A stretch of 64,000 nucleotides of DNA from the NCBI GenBank assembly GCA_041395205.1, contig JAWLAZ010000003.1, forward strand, positions 248,001 to 312,000, given 5' to 3'. The notes under the pieces are model-generated. The model worked only from the letters and a program-made list of their open reading frames with translations. It ran no database searches and was not told where the DNA came from. The first letter of the stretch is position 1; the number at the start of each line of letters is the position of its first letter. This document shows, piece by piece, positions 8,275 to 16,631 of the stretch. This DNA comes from JAHEFU01 sp041395205. GTDB lineage: Bacteria > 4484-113 > JAFGCY01. The position numbers were made by a program, and so were the translations under genes.

Positions 8275-10827
8275 GTGAAGATTCTCAGACTCATGGCTGT
8301 GTCGGTGATGTGCTCCGCCGCTGTGTTCGGCGCGTGTACCAGCAGCAACTCCCCGACCACGAACAACATCCAGACCAACTCGCAGTACGACTCGCAGTAC
8401 AGAGACCAGACCCGCTCCGCCAACCAGCAGAACCGGACAGCGGAGGAAGCGGCGGAGATGGGCGACCCCCCGATCACGCTGATGGTCGTGGCGATGGAAA
8501 CCGGCGATGTCTTCCCGGGCGAGGATTACTTCATCTATGTCGTGGATGACAACCCCGATGGCCGTGACCTCGAGTATGAGTGGGGCGTGGTCAATGGCGA
8601 CATCTGGCCCGTGGCGGAGGCCGACCGCGGCCGGCTGCGCACGATTGTCGAGACCGAGTACAACACCGCGCAGCCTGAAATCGCTGCCCCGACCACGCAG
8701 GACCCCGCCGCCGGAGCCTTCGGTGATACAGTCGCCGGCACCGGTGATGCCGTGGCCCCTCCGGGGGCCCAGGCCCCGGGTGCTGGAGGCCAGCCCGCTG
8801 CAGGCGCCAGCGCCACCCAGCAGCCAGCGGCAGGTGGCAGCGGCACGCAGCAGCCGGCTGCCAATGGCAATACGCAGCCTGCCCAGAACACGAATGCGGA
8901 CACCCAGAATACGGACAGCACCAGCGGCAACCAGGACCTGTTCAACAACACCACGGGCGGCAGCAGCCAGCAGCCTGCCCATAACACGGATACCTCGCAG
9001 CGTGGAGATGATTCCGGCAAGCCCCAGGTGGATGGTCCGTACTCACCCTATCTGGTTTCAAAGCTGACCGAGGAATACCCCTATGGCACGGAAGGCAAGA
9101 GCACCATCATTCCTCCAGGCCTGACCCACTGGCCCAGTGGCGTGCAGTTTGATGCTTCCTTCATGGAGATCCAGAACAAGCGCAAGAACAATGAAACACT
9201 CACTGCCGATGACCTGATCACGCTCGGCTCATTTGACGACAAGATGCGCAGGTGGGATGCCCTGGATGCCGAAGGCAGAGCCCAGGGTGACCGGGGCAGC
9301 ATTGATGACGGCTACATCATGCGCCGCATGGTGGTTGCCGGCCAGGCCGTGATTGACGATGAAGGCCGCCGCATGGACAACGAGGTGGCTGGCAACGTGG
9401 TGGACAAGTCCATCGAGAACGCCACCGCCATGCTGGAGGAACAGCTCGGCACGGAGTATGAGGATGTCGAGGTCGTGGAGGCCCCGCAGCGCGAATATGA
9501 CAGCCGGGGCCTGCGCTATGAGTACCAGGACTGGCAGGATGAGAGCACTGAGCCACGCCGGCGTGGTCTGGGTGGATACGGCGCTGAGTACAGCGATGAT
9601 GACCCGGCGGATGCCGAGGACAGCTTTGAGCGCTACAGCCTGATCACCGATGATCCCTACATTGAGTGGACTCCGCGCACTCCCGGCCGCGTCAACATCT
9701 GGGTGCGCGCCATGTACCACGATGAATACGTCACCGAGGCCCGCAACCTGGAGGTCGAGGTCCGCCTGCGCGACCCCGAAGTCGAGATGGTCAAGGACTT
9801 CCCGGACGTCGTGCGTGAGGATGAGTCCGTGTATGTCCGCATCGACGGCAGCAACCTGCCGGACTTCGACAAGGGCCTGTTCACCCTGAGCTTTGACAAC
9901 ACCAAGCTCAGCTTCCGCGAGGCCGAACTCGGTGAGTTCTTTGACGACTACTCCGATGCCAGCATCTACTTCGCCCAGCCCAACAAGGACGAAGGCAAGG
10001 TCCTGATCGCCCTGGACAGCAACACCGTGCTCACGGAACCCTCCGGTGACGGTGCGCTGGTCTACGTGAAGTTCAAGGCCAAGGAGGATCTGGAGACCGC
10101 GGACGAGACCCAGCTCTCGATGGTGATGGACACCAGCGCGCGCTACATCCTCGACAAGGACGGCACCAACGTCCTGCCCCTGCCGCTCAACCTCCCGCCC
10201 TGGCGCACGCAGCTCGTGATGCCTCCGGAGCTGCCGAACTACGAGCGTGAGAACACCCCTGGCACCCAGGCCGGCACCGTCCCGACCGGCAACCGCACGC
10301 CTCCGGGTGCCCAGGCTCCGGGCACGCAGACCCCTGCCACATCCGGCACCGGCAGCACAACCCAGGTCCCGCTTTCCGGTGGCAATGCCTTCACCCAGGA
10401 CAGCGGCTTCCTCTCCAACGGTGGACGCAGCGGGACAGTGCCAGTGAATAACGGCAGTAACACCGGCAACAACACGAATACCGGCAACAACACCAATACC
10501 GGCAACAACACGAATACCGGCGACAACACCAATACGGGTAACAACACGAATACCGGCAACACGGGCGGCGGTCCGATTTCCGCCAAGCAGAGCAGTGATT
10601 CCGATGAGGATGATCCGGCTGCGGCTGATGCCAAGGAAGGTTCAGAGGATCCGGCAGCCGCTGGCAGTGGGAAGACTGAGGATCCTGAAGCGGGATCTGA
10701 GGAGCCTGCAGCCGACGATCCCGCAGGAGCTGAGCCTGCTGCGGACGAACCGGCCAAGGATGAACCGGCCAAGGACGAGCCCAGGAAGGATGAACCGAAG
10801 AAGGATGAACCGAAGAAGGACGAGTGA
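8275..10827 (+). CDS. Large lipoprotein with IPPG-THWP module, Ig-like halves and cohesin-like domain
   Basis: An 850-residue surface lipoprotein from a GTG start with an AGGTGGAAGG ribosome site. The signal peptide ends in AAVFGAC (Cys21). Residues ~65-115 (DVFPGEDYFIYVVDD, LEYEWGVVNGDIW) look like the front half of a PKD/Ig-like domain, and ~456-500 (YIEWTPRTPGRVNIWVRA) like its back half. Between them are a Q/A/G/N/T-rich stretch and the module shared with the preceding gene (~268-340). A cohesin-like beta domain follows at ~511-640 (ESVYVRIDGSNLPDFDKGLF, LSFDNTKLSF). The C-terminus is low complexity: tandem NNTNTG repeats, then an acidic region and EPAKDEP repeats. Function unknown; the parts suggest extracellular protein-protein contacts. 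A strong terminator follows. Confidence 0.72.
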   Translation: MKILRLMAVSVMCSAAVFGACTSSNSPTTNNIQTNSQYDSQYRDQTRSANQQNRTAEEAAEMGDPPITLMVVAMETGDVFPGEDYFIYVVDDNPDGRDLEYEWGVVNGDIWPVAEADRGRLRTIVETEYNTAQPEIAAPTTQDPAAGAFGDTVAGTGDAVAPPGAQAPGAGGQPAAGASATQQPAAGGSGTQQPAANGNTQPAQNTNADTQNTDSTSGNQDLFNNTTGGSSQQPAHNTDTSQRGDDSGKPQVDGPYSPYLVSKLTEEYPYGTEGKSTIIPPGLTHWPSGVQFDASFMEIQNKRKNNETLTADDLITLGSFDDKMRRWDALDAEGRAQGDRGSIDDGYIMRRMVVAGQAVIDDEGRRMDNEVAGNVVDKSIENATAMLEEQLGTEYEDVEVVEAPQREYDSRGLRYEYQDWQDESTEPRRRGLGGYGAEYSDDDPADAEDSFERYSLITDDPYIEWTPRTPGRVNIWVRAMYHDEYVTEARNLEVEVRLRDPEVEMVKDFPDVVREDESVYVRIDGSNLPDFDKGLFTLSFDNTKLSFREAELGEFFDDYSDASIYFAQPNKDEGKVLIALDSNTVLTEPSGDGALVYVKFKAKEDLETADETQLSMVMDTSARYILDKDGTNVLPLPLNLPPWRTQLVMPPELPNYERENTPGTQAGTVPTGNRTPPGAQAPGTQTPATSGTGSTTQVPLSGGNAFTQDSGFLSNGGRSGTVPVNNGSNTGNNTNTGNNTNTGNNTNTGDNTNTGNNTNTGNTGGGPISAKQSSDSDEDDPAAADAKEGSEDPAAAGSGKTEDPEAGSEEPAADDPAGAEPAADEPAKDEPAKDEPRKDEPKKDEPKKDE
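10462..10551 (+). repeat. 18-base tandem repeat inside the lipoprotein gene (5 copies)
   Basis: Five consecutive 18-base units of the form ACCGGCAACAACACSAAT lie at 10462-10551, with a partial sixth after them. They encode TGNNTN repeats in frame. The unit length is a multiple of three, so copy-number changes would shorten or lengthen the linker without a frameshift. Confidence 0.9.
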
Positions 10828-10850
10828 TCCTTCCATCCAGCAGAAAAACG

Positions 10851-10880
10851 AAAAGCCCGCTGCATGCAGCGGGCTTTTTT
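10851..10880. terminator. Bidirectional rho-independent terminator
   Basis: A perfect 20-base inverted repeat GCCCGCTGCATGCAGCGGGC (10855-10874) is flanked by AAAA on the left and TTTTTT on the right. It serves both the plus-strand lipoprotein gene ending at 10827 and the minus-strand EF-G-like gene ending at 10902. It is the strongest terminator in the window. Confidence 0.95.
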
Positions 10881-10901
10881 GTTGCCAATCCGTCGCCTGA
10901 G

Positions 10902-12980
10902 CTAGTGCGCTTCGGCCTTCTGGCTGGCCTGGTGGGCCTTGATGATCTCACCCTGGACATTGCTCGGGACCTGCTCATAGCTGGCGAACTCCATCTCGAA
11001 GCTGCCCTGCCCCTGCGTCATTGAGCGCAGCGTGTTGATGTACTGGTACATCTCCGCCAGCGGCACCTGGGCCTTGATCTCCTTGATGTTGCCAACCTGG
11101 TCCATTCCGCCCACGCGGCCGCGGCGGGTGTTGAGGTCCGCCATCACGTCGCCGGTGTACTCATCGGGCGTCTGGACCGTCACGTTGTAGATCGGCTCCA
11201 GCAGGATCGGCCGGGCCTGCTCAAAGGCTGAGCGGAAGCCCATCTGCGCCGCCATCTTGAAGGACAGCTCGTCGGAATCCACACTGTGGCTGCTGCCATC
11301 GAACACGGCGGCCTTGATGTCGATCACCTTGCTGCCGCTCAGCGGACCGTTGACCATCGCTTCCACGATGCCCTTTTCGATCGCCGGGATGAAGCGGCCC
11401 GGCACCACGCCGCCCACCACCTCATCATTGAACTCAAATCCCGCGCCGCGTTCCTTCGCCTCGAGGCGGATGTGGCAGTCGCCGTACTTGCCGCGGCCGC
11501 CGGACTGCTTCTTGTACTTGCCCTGCGCGCTGGCATTGCCGGTGATCGTCTCGCGGTAGCGGATGCGCGGCTTCTCCCACTTGATGTCAACGCTCGTGCG
11601 CTTCCTGACCTGTGCACGCGCCACGTCCAGGTGCAGCGGACCCATGCCGTAGAGCACCTGCTCCTTGGTCTCCTCATCCTGCACGAGGCGCAGCGTGGGA
11701 TCCGCCGCGGTCAGCACGTGCAGGGCGCTGATCACTTTCTCCAGGTCATTGTGGTCGTCAACCTCGACCTTCTCGTAGGCCACCGGACGGCGGTATTCGA
11801 TGTCATCGAGGATGAAGGGCTGGTCCTTGGAGCAGATGGTGTTGCCCATCTTCGTGTGCTTGAGTTTCATCGTGGCCACGATGTCCCCGGCACTGACCTC
11901 ATTCACATCCTTGCGCTCCTTGCCGCGCATCAGGATCAGGTTGCCGATCTTCTCCTGCTCATCCGTGCTGGAATTGAGTACGGTGTCGCTGTTCTTGAGC
12001 TTGCCGCTCCAGATCCGCATCCAGAACACGTCGCCGACCTGGCCCTCGCTCGTGACCTTGAACACGCGCGCCGTGAGCGGTGCGTCGTCACTGGGCGGAC
12101 GCGACTCCTCGCTGCCGTCGGGCTTGCGCCCGTGCAGCTTCTCGTGGAAGCCGGGATGCGGCATGCTGTGGATGATGATCTCCAGCAGGTTGCGGATCCC
12201 CACGGTCTCCTTGCCGCTGCCGCCCACCGCGGGGCAGAACTTGCCGTGCAGGATCCCGTCCATCATCGCCTTCTCGAGCTCGGCCTCGCCGATCGTCTCG
12301 TCATCCATGTAGCGCATCATCAGCTCATCGTCGAGCTCCACGATGCTTTCCACGAGGTCCGCCCGTGCGGCCTCCATCGCTTCCCTGTAATCCTCGGGGA
12401 CTTCCTTCTCGACGATCTTGTCGCCTTCCTTCACGTATGCCTTTCTGAGCAGCACATTGATCACGCCCCTGAGGTCGTGGTGCTCCCCGATCGTGATGCA
12501 CAGTGGTGCCACCGTCTTGCCGAACTCGGCCCGGCAGCTGCCGATGGCGTTGTCCCAGTCCGCGTTCTCCTTGTCGAGCCCGCTGATGAAGATCAGGCGC
12601 GGCAGGTGCAGCTTCTCGCAGGTCTGCCAGAAGATGCGGGTCTGCGGCTCGACGCCCATCGAACCGTTGACAACGATGATCGCGCTGTCAACGACGTTGA
12701 GGGCGGAGGTCGACTCGCCGAGGAAGTCGCGGTAGCCCGGGCAGTCGATCAGGGTGAAATGGTGGTCCTCGAAATCGAAGGGCAGCACTGCGCTGGTAAT
12801 TGAGTATTTCCGCTTTATCTCTTCCGGATCGTGGTCACTGACGGTATTCCCGTCCTCGATCGTCCCCATCCTGTTTATCGCCCCGGCGACATAGAGGATC
12901 GCCTCGCTCAGTACCGTTTTCCCGGCACCGCCGTGTCCGATGATTGCTACGTTGCGCTTCTTGTCTATCGCTACGCCCAT
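10902..12980 (-). CDS. fusA2: Elongation factor G-like GTPase (EF-G-2 type)
   Basis: A translational GTPase with EF-G architecture: G domain, domain II, and C-terminal domains III-V (HLDVARAQVRKRTSVDIKW; GRGKYGDCHIRLE; LNTRRGRVGGMD). The ATG at 12980 has GGAGGT 8 bases upstream, better placed than the TTG at 12986; the product has 692 residues. G1 is GHGGAGKT. G3 is DCPGYRDF, with Tyr83 in place of the catalytic His. G4 reads SGLDK (133-137) instead of NKxD. The G3 Tyr resembles the EF-G-2 of Thermus from memory, which suggests this is the paralogue and not the housekeeping factor. The altered G4 may weaken guanine specificity. No str operon (rpsL, rpsG, tuf) is adjacent. Confidence 0.88.
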   Translation of the reverse strand: MGVAIDKKRNVAIIGHGGAGKTVLSEAILYVAGAINRMGTIEDGNTVSDHDPEEIKRKYSITSAVLPFDFEDHHFTLIDCPGYRDFLGESTSALNVVDSAIIVVNGSMGVEPQTRIFWQTCEKLHLPRLIFISGLDKENADWDNAIGSCRAEFGKTVAPLCITIGEHHDLRGVINVLLRKAYVKEGDKIVEKEVPEDYREAMEAARADLVESIVELDDELMMRYMDDETIGEAELEKAMMDGILHGKFCPAVGGSGKETVGIRNLLEIIIHSMPHPGFHEKLHGRKPDGSEESRPPSDDAPLTARVFKVTSEGQVGDVFWMRIWSGKLKNSDTVLNSSTDEQEKIGNLILMRGKERKDVNEVSAGDIVATMKLKHTKMGNTICSKDQPFILDDIEYRRPVAYEKVEVDDHNDLEKVISALHVLTAADPTLRLVQDEETKEQVLYGMGPLHLDVARAQVRKRTSVDIKWEKPRIRYRETITGNASAQGKYKKQSGGRGKYGDCHIRLEAKERGAGFEFNDEVVGGVVPGRFIPAIEKGIVEAMVNGPLSGSKVIDIKAAVFDGSSHSVDSDELSFKMAAQMGFRSAFEQARPILLEPIYNVTVQTPDEYTGDVMADLNTRRGRVGGMDQVGNIKEIKAQVPLAEMYQYINTLRSMTQGQGSFEMEFASYEQVPSNVQGEIIKAHQASQKAEAH

Positions 12981-13043
12981 AGCCAATTACCTCCAGCAAG
13001 CTGTGGATTTCCGGCTGTCTTCTCCTGCCCCGCCGGAGCTTCG

Positions 13044-13049
13044 AGTTTA
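13044..13049 (-). promoter_or_regulatory. Extended -10 promoter of the EF-G-like gene
   Basis: On the minus strand TGC followed by TAAACT gives an extended -10 about 64 bases before the start at 12980. No clear -35 is seen. It lies in the 149-base gap downstream of the sirtuin gene. Confidence 0.45.
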
Positions 13050-13129
13050 GCAGGATTGGCCCGCCGCGGTAAGCGCTTCGGCACATGCATCTGAAGTTTT
13101 CGCGGGATTTGCGCAATTGAGCGCGGGTC

Positions 13130-13924
13130 TCAGCCGCAGTTCCGCCGGATTCCGGCAACAAGCGCCGGCAGGGCCAGTGCGGAGGGCTCCTGTAGAACAT
13201 AATCCGCCGCTGCCGTCAACTCCGTGCGCTCCGGATTGATCTCCACGAGCGTGGCGCCATGCTCGCGCGCCACGAAGGGCAGCGCCGCCGCCGGATAGAC
13301 CAGGCTGCTCGTACCGATGCTCAGTGCGAGATCCGCCGTCATCGCACACCGGAAGGCGTGGTTGAGCACAGCCTCATCCAGCATCTCACCGAACCAGACC
13401 ACGTTCGGGCGCAGCGTGCTGCCATCGGCATGCCGGGGCGGATGTTCACTGAGCGGGCAGTCCATCAGGCGAAAGGCCTCCGAGAACTCGCTGCCCAGCG
13501 GCCGTACTTCCCAGATGTTGCCATGCAGCTCAATCAGTTCCTCGGTCCCCGCGATGCGGTGCAGGTCGTCAATGTTCTGCGTTGCCAGATCCAGGCGTCC
13601 GCCCAGTTCCCTGAGCTGTCCCTGCCATTCAGTGAGCGCATGATGCCCGGGGTTGGGCTGGCAACGGCTCATGGTCTGGCGGCGCTCGTCATACCACTTC
13701 CAGACATTGGCGGGGTCCTTCCTGAAGCCATCAATGCTCGCCAGCATCACCGGGTCATACTTCGCCCACAGCCCAGTCTGTGCATCACGGAAGGTCGGGA
13801 TCCCGGATTCCGCACTGACTCCGGCCCCGGTGAATACGAACACGCGGCGGGCCTTTGCGGCGACCGGCACCAGCTGCTCCAGCACTGCCAGGCTCTCCGC
13901 ACTCAGTTGCCCATCCTGCGCCAC
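13130..13924 (-). CDS. cobB: Sirtuin-type NAD-dependent protein deacylase lacking the zinc cysteines
   Basis: Sirtuins remove acyl groups from lysine using NAD+. The 264-residue product shows FTGAGVSAESGIPTFR, QNIDDLH, the catalytic His in ELHGN, RPNVVWFGE, and GTSSLVYPAA, so the NAD site is intact. WYDERRQT has the Tyr/Arg spacing of class III enzymes that prefer succinyl-type acyl groups. The zinc-ribbon region is abnormal: between LHGNIWEV and LRPNVVWFGE there is one Cys (MDCP) instead of four, so no structural zinc site is possible. It is the last gene of the operon with dapB-asd-dapA, 3 bases after dapA. Confidence 0.88.
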   Translation of the reverse strand: MAQDGQLSAESLAVLEQLVPVAAKARRVFVFTGAGVSAESGIPTFRDAQTGLWAKYDPVMLASIDGFRKDPANVWKWYDERRQTMSRCQPNPGHHALTEWQGQLRELGGRLDLATQNIDDLHRIAGTEELIELHGNIWEVRPLGSEFSEAFRLMDCPLSEHPPRHADGSTLRPNVVWFGEMLDEAVLNHAFRCAMTADLALSIGTSSLVYPAAALPFVAREHGATLVEINPERTELTAAADYVLQEPSALALPALVAGIRRNCG

Positions 13925-13927
13925 GCT

Positions 13928-14842
13928 CTACCCCTTGCGGCGCGGAATCAGCTCATACTCACGCAGGGTCGCTTCAAGGGCACTGCGCTTCCGGTCATCC
14001 ATCTTCGTCATCGGCAGGCGGAAGTTGTCATCGACCACACCCATCATCGAAAGCGCCGTCTTGATCGGGATCGGGTTCGTGGTGGTATACAGCGAATTGT
14101 TCAGCTCAAGGAAATGCAGGTGGATGTCCAGTGCCTCACGCACATCGCCGGCGAGGTAGGCGGTGATCATCTCCTTGATCTCCTTGCCGATCAGGTGCCC
14201 GTAGACCGTCACCACGCCGCAGCCGCCGCAGGCCACGATCGGCAGAATCAGCGCGTCATCACCGGCGTAGATGTGGAAGTCCGATAGAGTCTGGCTGCGC
14301 AGCAGGCTGACTCCGGCGAGATCCCCCGTGGCATCCTTCACGGCGCAGACATTGCTGGTCGCCGCCAGCTCCACGATCACCTCATGCTCGACGCGCAGCC
14401 CGGTGCGCCCCGGGATGTTGTAGAGCAGGATCGGCAGGTCGGAGGCATCGGAGATCGCGCTGAAGTGCGCCAGCTGGCCGTCGGCATTGGGCTTGTTGTA
14501 GTAGGGGCCGACCACCATCAGGCCGTCGGCACCGGCCCTGGCCGCGGCCTTGGCGAACTTCACGCTGTCCGCGGTGTCATTGCTGCCGACGTTCATCAGC
14601 ACCTTGAAGCCCTTCTTCGCGCGGCTCTTGTAGAACTCGAACAGCTTGAGCTTCTCCGCCTGGCTGAGCGTCGGCCCCTCGCCGGTCGTACCGGCCACGA
14701 CGATGCCGTCGTTCTGGGCCTGCACATGCTTGAACAGTTTCTCGGCAGCCGCGTAGTCCACCTTGCCGCTCTTCGTGAAGGGCGTTACGATCGCCGTCAC
14801 GACCTGGCCGAATATCGCCTCACTGCGCTTCTTGACTGCCAT
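13928..14842 (-). CDS. dapA: 4-hydroxy-tetrahydrodipicolinate synthase
   Basis: DapA condenses pyruvate with aspartate semialdehyde, the first committed step towards diaminopimelate and lysine. The ATG at 14842 (MAVKKRSEAIFGQVVTAIVT) lies 4 bases after the asd stop; the longer frame to 14875 runs back into asd. The 304-residue product has GTTGEGPTLS, the Tyr of LLYNIPGRTG, and the Schiff-base Lys in AVKDATGD. It has a longer C-terminus (MTKMDDRKRSALEATLREY) typical of the family. It follows dapB and asd, so three consecutive pathway enzymes are made from one transcript. Confidence 0.96.
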   Translation of the reverse strand: MAVKKRSEAIFGQVVTAIVTPFTKSGKVDYAAAEKLFKHVQAQNDGIVVAGTTGEGPTLSQAEKLKLFEFYKSRAKKGFKVLMNVGSNDTADSVKFAKAAARAGADGLMVVGPYYNKPNADGQLAHFSAISDASDLPILLYNIPGRTGLRVEHEVIVELAATSNVCAVKDATGDLAGVSLLRSQTLSDFHIYAGDDALILPIVACGGCGVVTVYGHLIGKEIKEMITAYLAGDVREALDIHLHFLELNNSLYTTTNPIPIKTALSMMGVVDDNFRLPMTKMDDRKRSALEATLREYELIPRRKG

Positions 14843-14846
14843 GCTG

Positions 14847-15857
14847 CTAACCTGCCTTTGCTTCGAGATTTCCATGATGGGCGCGCAGCAGGGCCAGCAG
14901 CCGCCAGCCGTTCAGTGCGGCACCCAGATTCAGATTGTCACCACTGAGGAAGAAGGACCAGCCGTTGCCAATGCCCTCCTCGGCCCGCAGCCTTCCGGCC
15001 TCAACCATGTCATGGCGAGAGGCGGAAAGCGGCCCCGGCAGGCCCTCGTCGCGCAGCAGCACATGGCTGTCGCGGCTCCAGGCCTCGCGGATCGCCTCCG
15101 CGCTGACGGCATCCGCAAACTCCAGGCTGACCGCCATGCTGTGTCCCACGCTGACCGGCACGCGCACCGCATGCGGCACGATTGCCAGCTCCGGCATTGC
15201 GAGGATCTTCCTCGTTTCCAGCAGCAGCTTGCGCTCCTCACTGCAGCGCAGTTCAGCGTCCAGCCCGCCGATACCCGGAATCACATTGTTGGCAATCGCC
15301 GTCTCCGGCGCGTCCGAGCGTCCCGATTGCGGGTCAAGCGCATACTGCCGCAGTTCACCTTCCAGTCTGGCAACGCCATCCCGTCCGGCTCCGCTCATGC
15401 TCTGGTAGGTCGCCACCCAGATCCGCCTGATCCCGAACTGCGTGAGGGCCTTGATCCCGTGCACGAGGATGATCGTGCTGCAGTTGGGGTTGGCAACGAG
15501 CTGAGTTTCAGCCGTGACCGCTGTGTCATTCGCGCCGCCCACCACCAGCGGGACCGCGGGGTCCATCCGGTAGGCATTGCTCTTGTCCACCACACGGCAG
15601 CCGGCCTTGAGCGCCTGCGGGACGAATTCCCGCGAGAGTTCATCGCCGACGCAGAACAGGGCGTAGTCACAGTCGGCGAAGTCGAACTGCGCGAGGTCGC
15701 GCACCGTGAGTTCCATGCCATCCAGTTCGAGATTGCTGCCGGCACTGCGCGCGCTGGCAATGGGAATCACCTCCGTGATCCCGGATGGCCGGGCCGCGAT
15801 GATCCGCAGGTACTCCGCCCCCACCAGTCCGCTTGCACCGATGATCGCCAGTCTCAT
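14847..15857 (-). CDS. asd: Aspartate-semialdehyde dehydrogenase
   Basis: Asd reduces aspartyl phosphate to aspartate semialdehyde, the substrate of DapA. The start at 15857 (MRLAIIGASGLVGAEYLRII) is one base after the dapB stop and carries the NADP-binding GASGLVG motif; the longer open frame to 16229 overlaps dapB in another frame and is rejected. The 336-residue product has the catalytic Cys in VANPNCSTI and the substrate-binding HAVRVPVSVGHS. Operon order dapB-asd-dapA with spacings of 1 and 4 bases implies coupled translation. Confidence 0.96.
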   Translation of the reverse strand: MRLAIIGASGLVGAEYLRIIAARPSGITEVIPIASARSAGSNLELDGMELTVRDLAQFDFADCDYALFCVGDELSREFVPQALKAGCRVVDKSNAYRMDPAVPLVVGGANDTAVTAETQLVANPNCSTIILVHGIKALTQFGIRRIWVATYQSMSGAGRDGVARLEGELRQYALDPQSGRSDAPETAIANNVIPGIGGLDAELRCSEERKLLLETRKILAMPELAIVPHAVRVPVSVGHSMAVSLEFADAVSAEAIREAWSRDSHVLLRDEGLPGPLSASRHDMVEAGRLRAEEGIGNGWSFFLSGDNLNLGAALNGWRLLALLRAHHGNLEAKAG

Positions 15858-15858
15858 C

Positions 15859-16608
15859 CTAGAGCTCCATGATCCTGTCCATGCCCACCACCAGTCCCTC
15901 GACACGGTGGATGTTGCGCACGCACCAGGCGATGCCGGGCATGAAGCAGCTGCGGTCGATGCTGCGGTGCTCCACCGCCAGCGATTCACCATGCAGCGAG
16001 AACAGCACCTGCTGCTCAGCGAGGTAGCCGGCCCCGCGCACGCTGTGGATCGCCACCATATCCTGATTGCCACCGAGCACACCCTTGAGCTGCTCCGTGT
16101 AGTCCTCAGCCGTGGAGGACTTCGCCGACCCGGGCTGGCCTGCCAGCACCTCGGCGATCCCGGCCGCGGTGTAGCGTGCCGTGCCGGAGGGCGCATCCGC
16201 CTTGCGGTCGTGATGCCGTTCAGTGACAACCGGAGCCTGCATGTAGCGTGCCGCCTGGCGCGCGAAGAGGATCATCAGATTGGCACCGATCGAGAAGTTC
16301 GGCACGATCAGCACGGGGCTGCCGCGCTCGGCGCTGATCGCCTGCATCTGTTCCACCGTCTCGAGTGTGTAGCCCGTGGCCCCGATCACGTACGGCAGCC
16401 CGGCGTTGACAACCGCCGTGCCATGGGCATCAACGCCCTCGCCGGTGCTCAGGTCCACCACGCAGTCCACGCCGCTCTGCAGCAGGCGCTCGCTGGAATC
16501 AGCACTGCCGAGTTCCACCGTACAGCGGATGTCGTCCGTGGTTGTTATGTATTCGCGCAGAGCCCGGCCCATGCGGCCTTCGCTGCCGATTATTGCTATG
16601 CTGTGCAT
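15859..16608 (-). CDS. dapB: 4-hydroxy-tetrahydrodipicolinate reductase
   Basis: DapB reduces the DapA product using NAD(P)H. The 249-residue protein has the N-terminal IAIIGSEGRMGRAL nucleotide-binding motif, the GATGYTLETVEQM segment, NFSIGANLM, and the family signature ERHHDRKADAPSGTA with the catalytic His-His and Lys. It starts 23 bases after plsC. A GATAAT-like hexamer sits in that gap on the minus strand and might be an internal promoter, but the evidence is weak. Confidence 0.96.
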   Translation of the reverse strand: MHSIAIIGSEGRMGRALREYITTTDDIRCTVELGSADSSERLLQSGVDCVVDLSTGEGVDAHGTAVVNAGLPYVIGATGYTLETVEQMQAISAERGSPVLIVPNFSIGANLMILFARQAARYMQAPVVTERHHDRKADAPSGTARYTAAGIAEVLAGQPGSAKSSTAEDYTEQLKGVLGGNQDMVAIHSVRGAGYLAEQQVLFSLHGESLAVEHRSIDRSCFMPGIAWCVRNIHRVEGLVVGMDRIMEL

Positions 16609-16631
16609 TCACTGAGCCTCGCCTGGGCCTA

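Noticed and set aside
8275..10827. The large lipoprotein as a phage tail or S-layer protein
   Set aside because: There are no SLH domains and no phage genes around, and the lipobox is clear. Module content fits a lipid-anchored envelope protein.
15858..16229. Longer N-terminus for Asd (460 residues)
   Set aside because: The extra stretch is a different frame of dapB. The Rossmann motif begins directly at the ATG at 15857.
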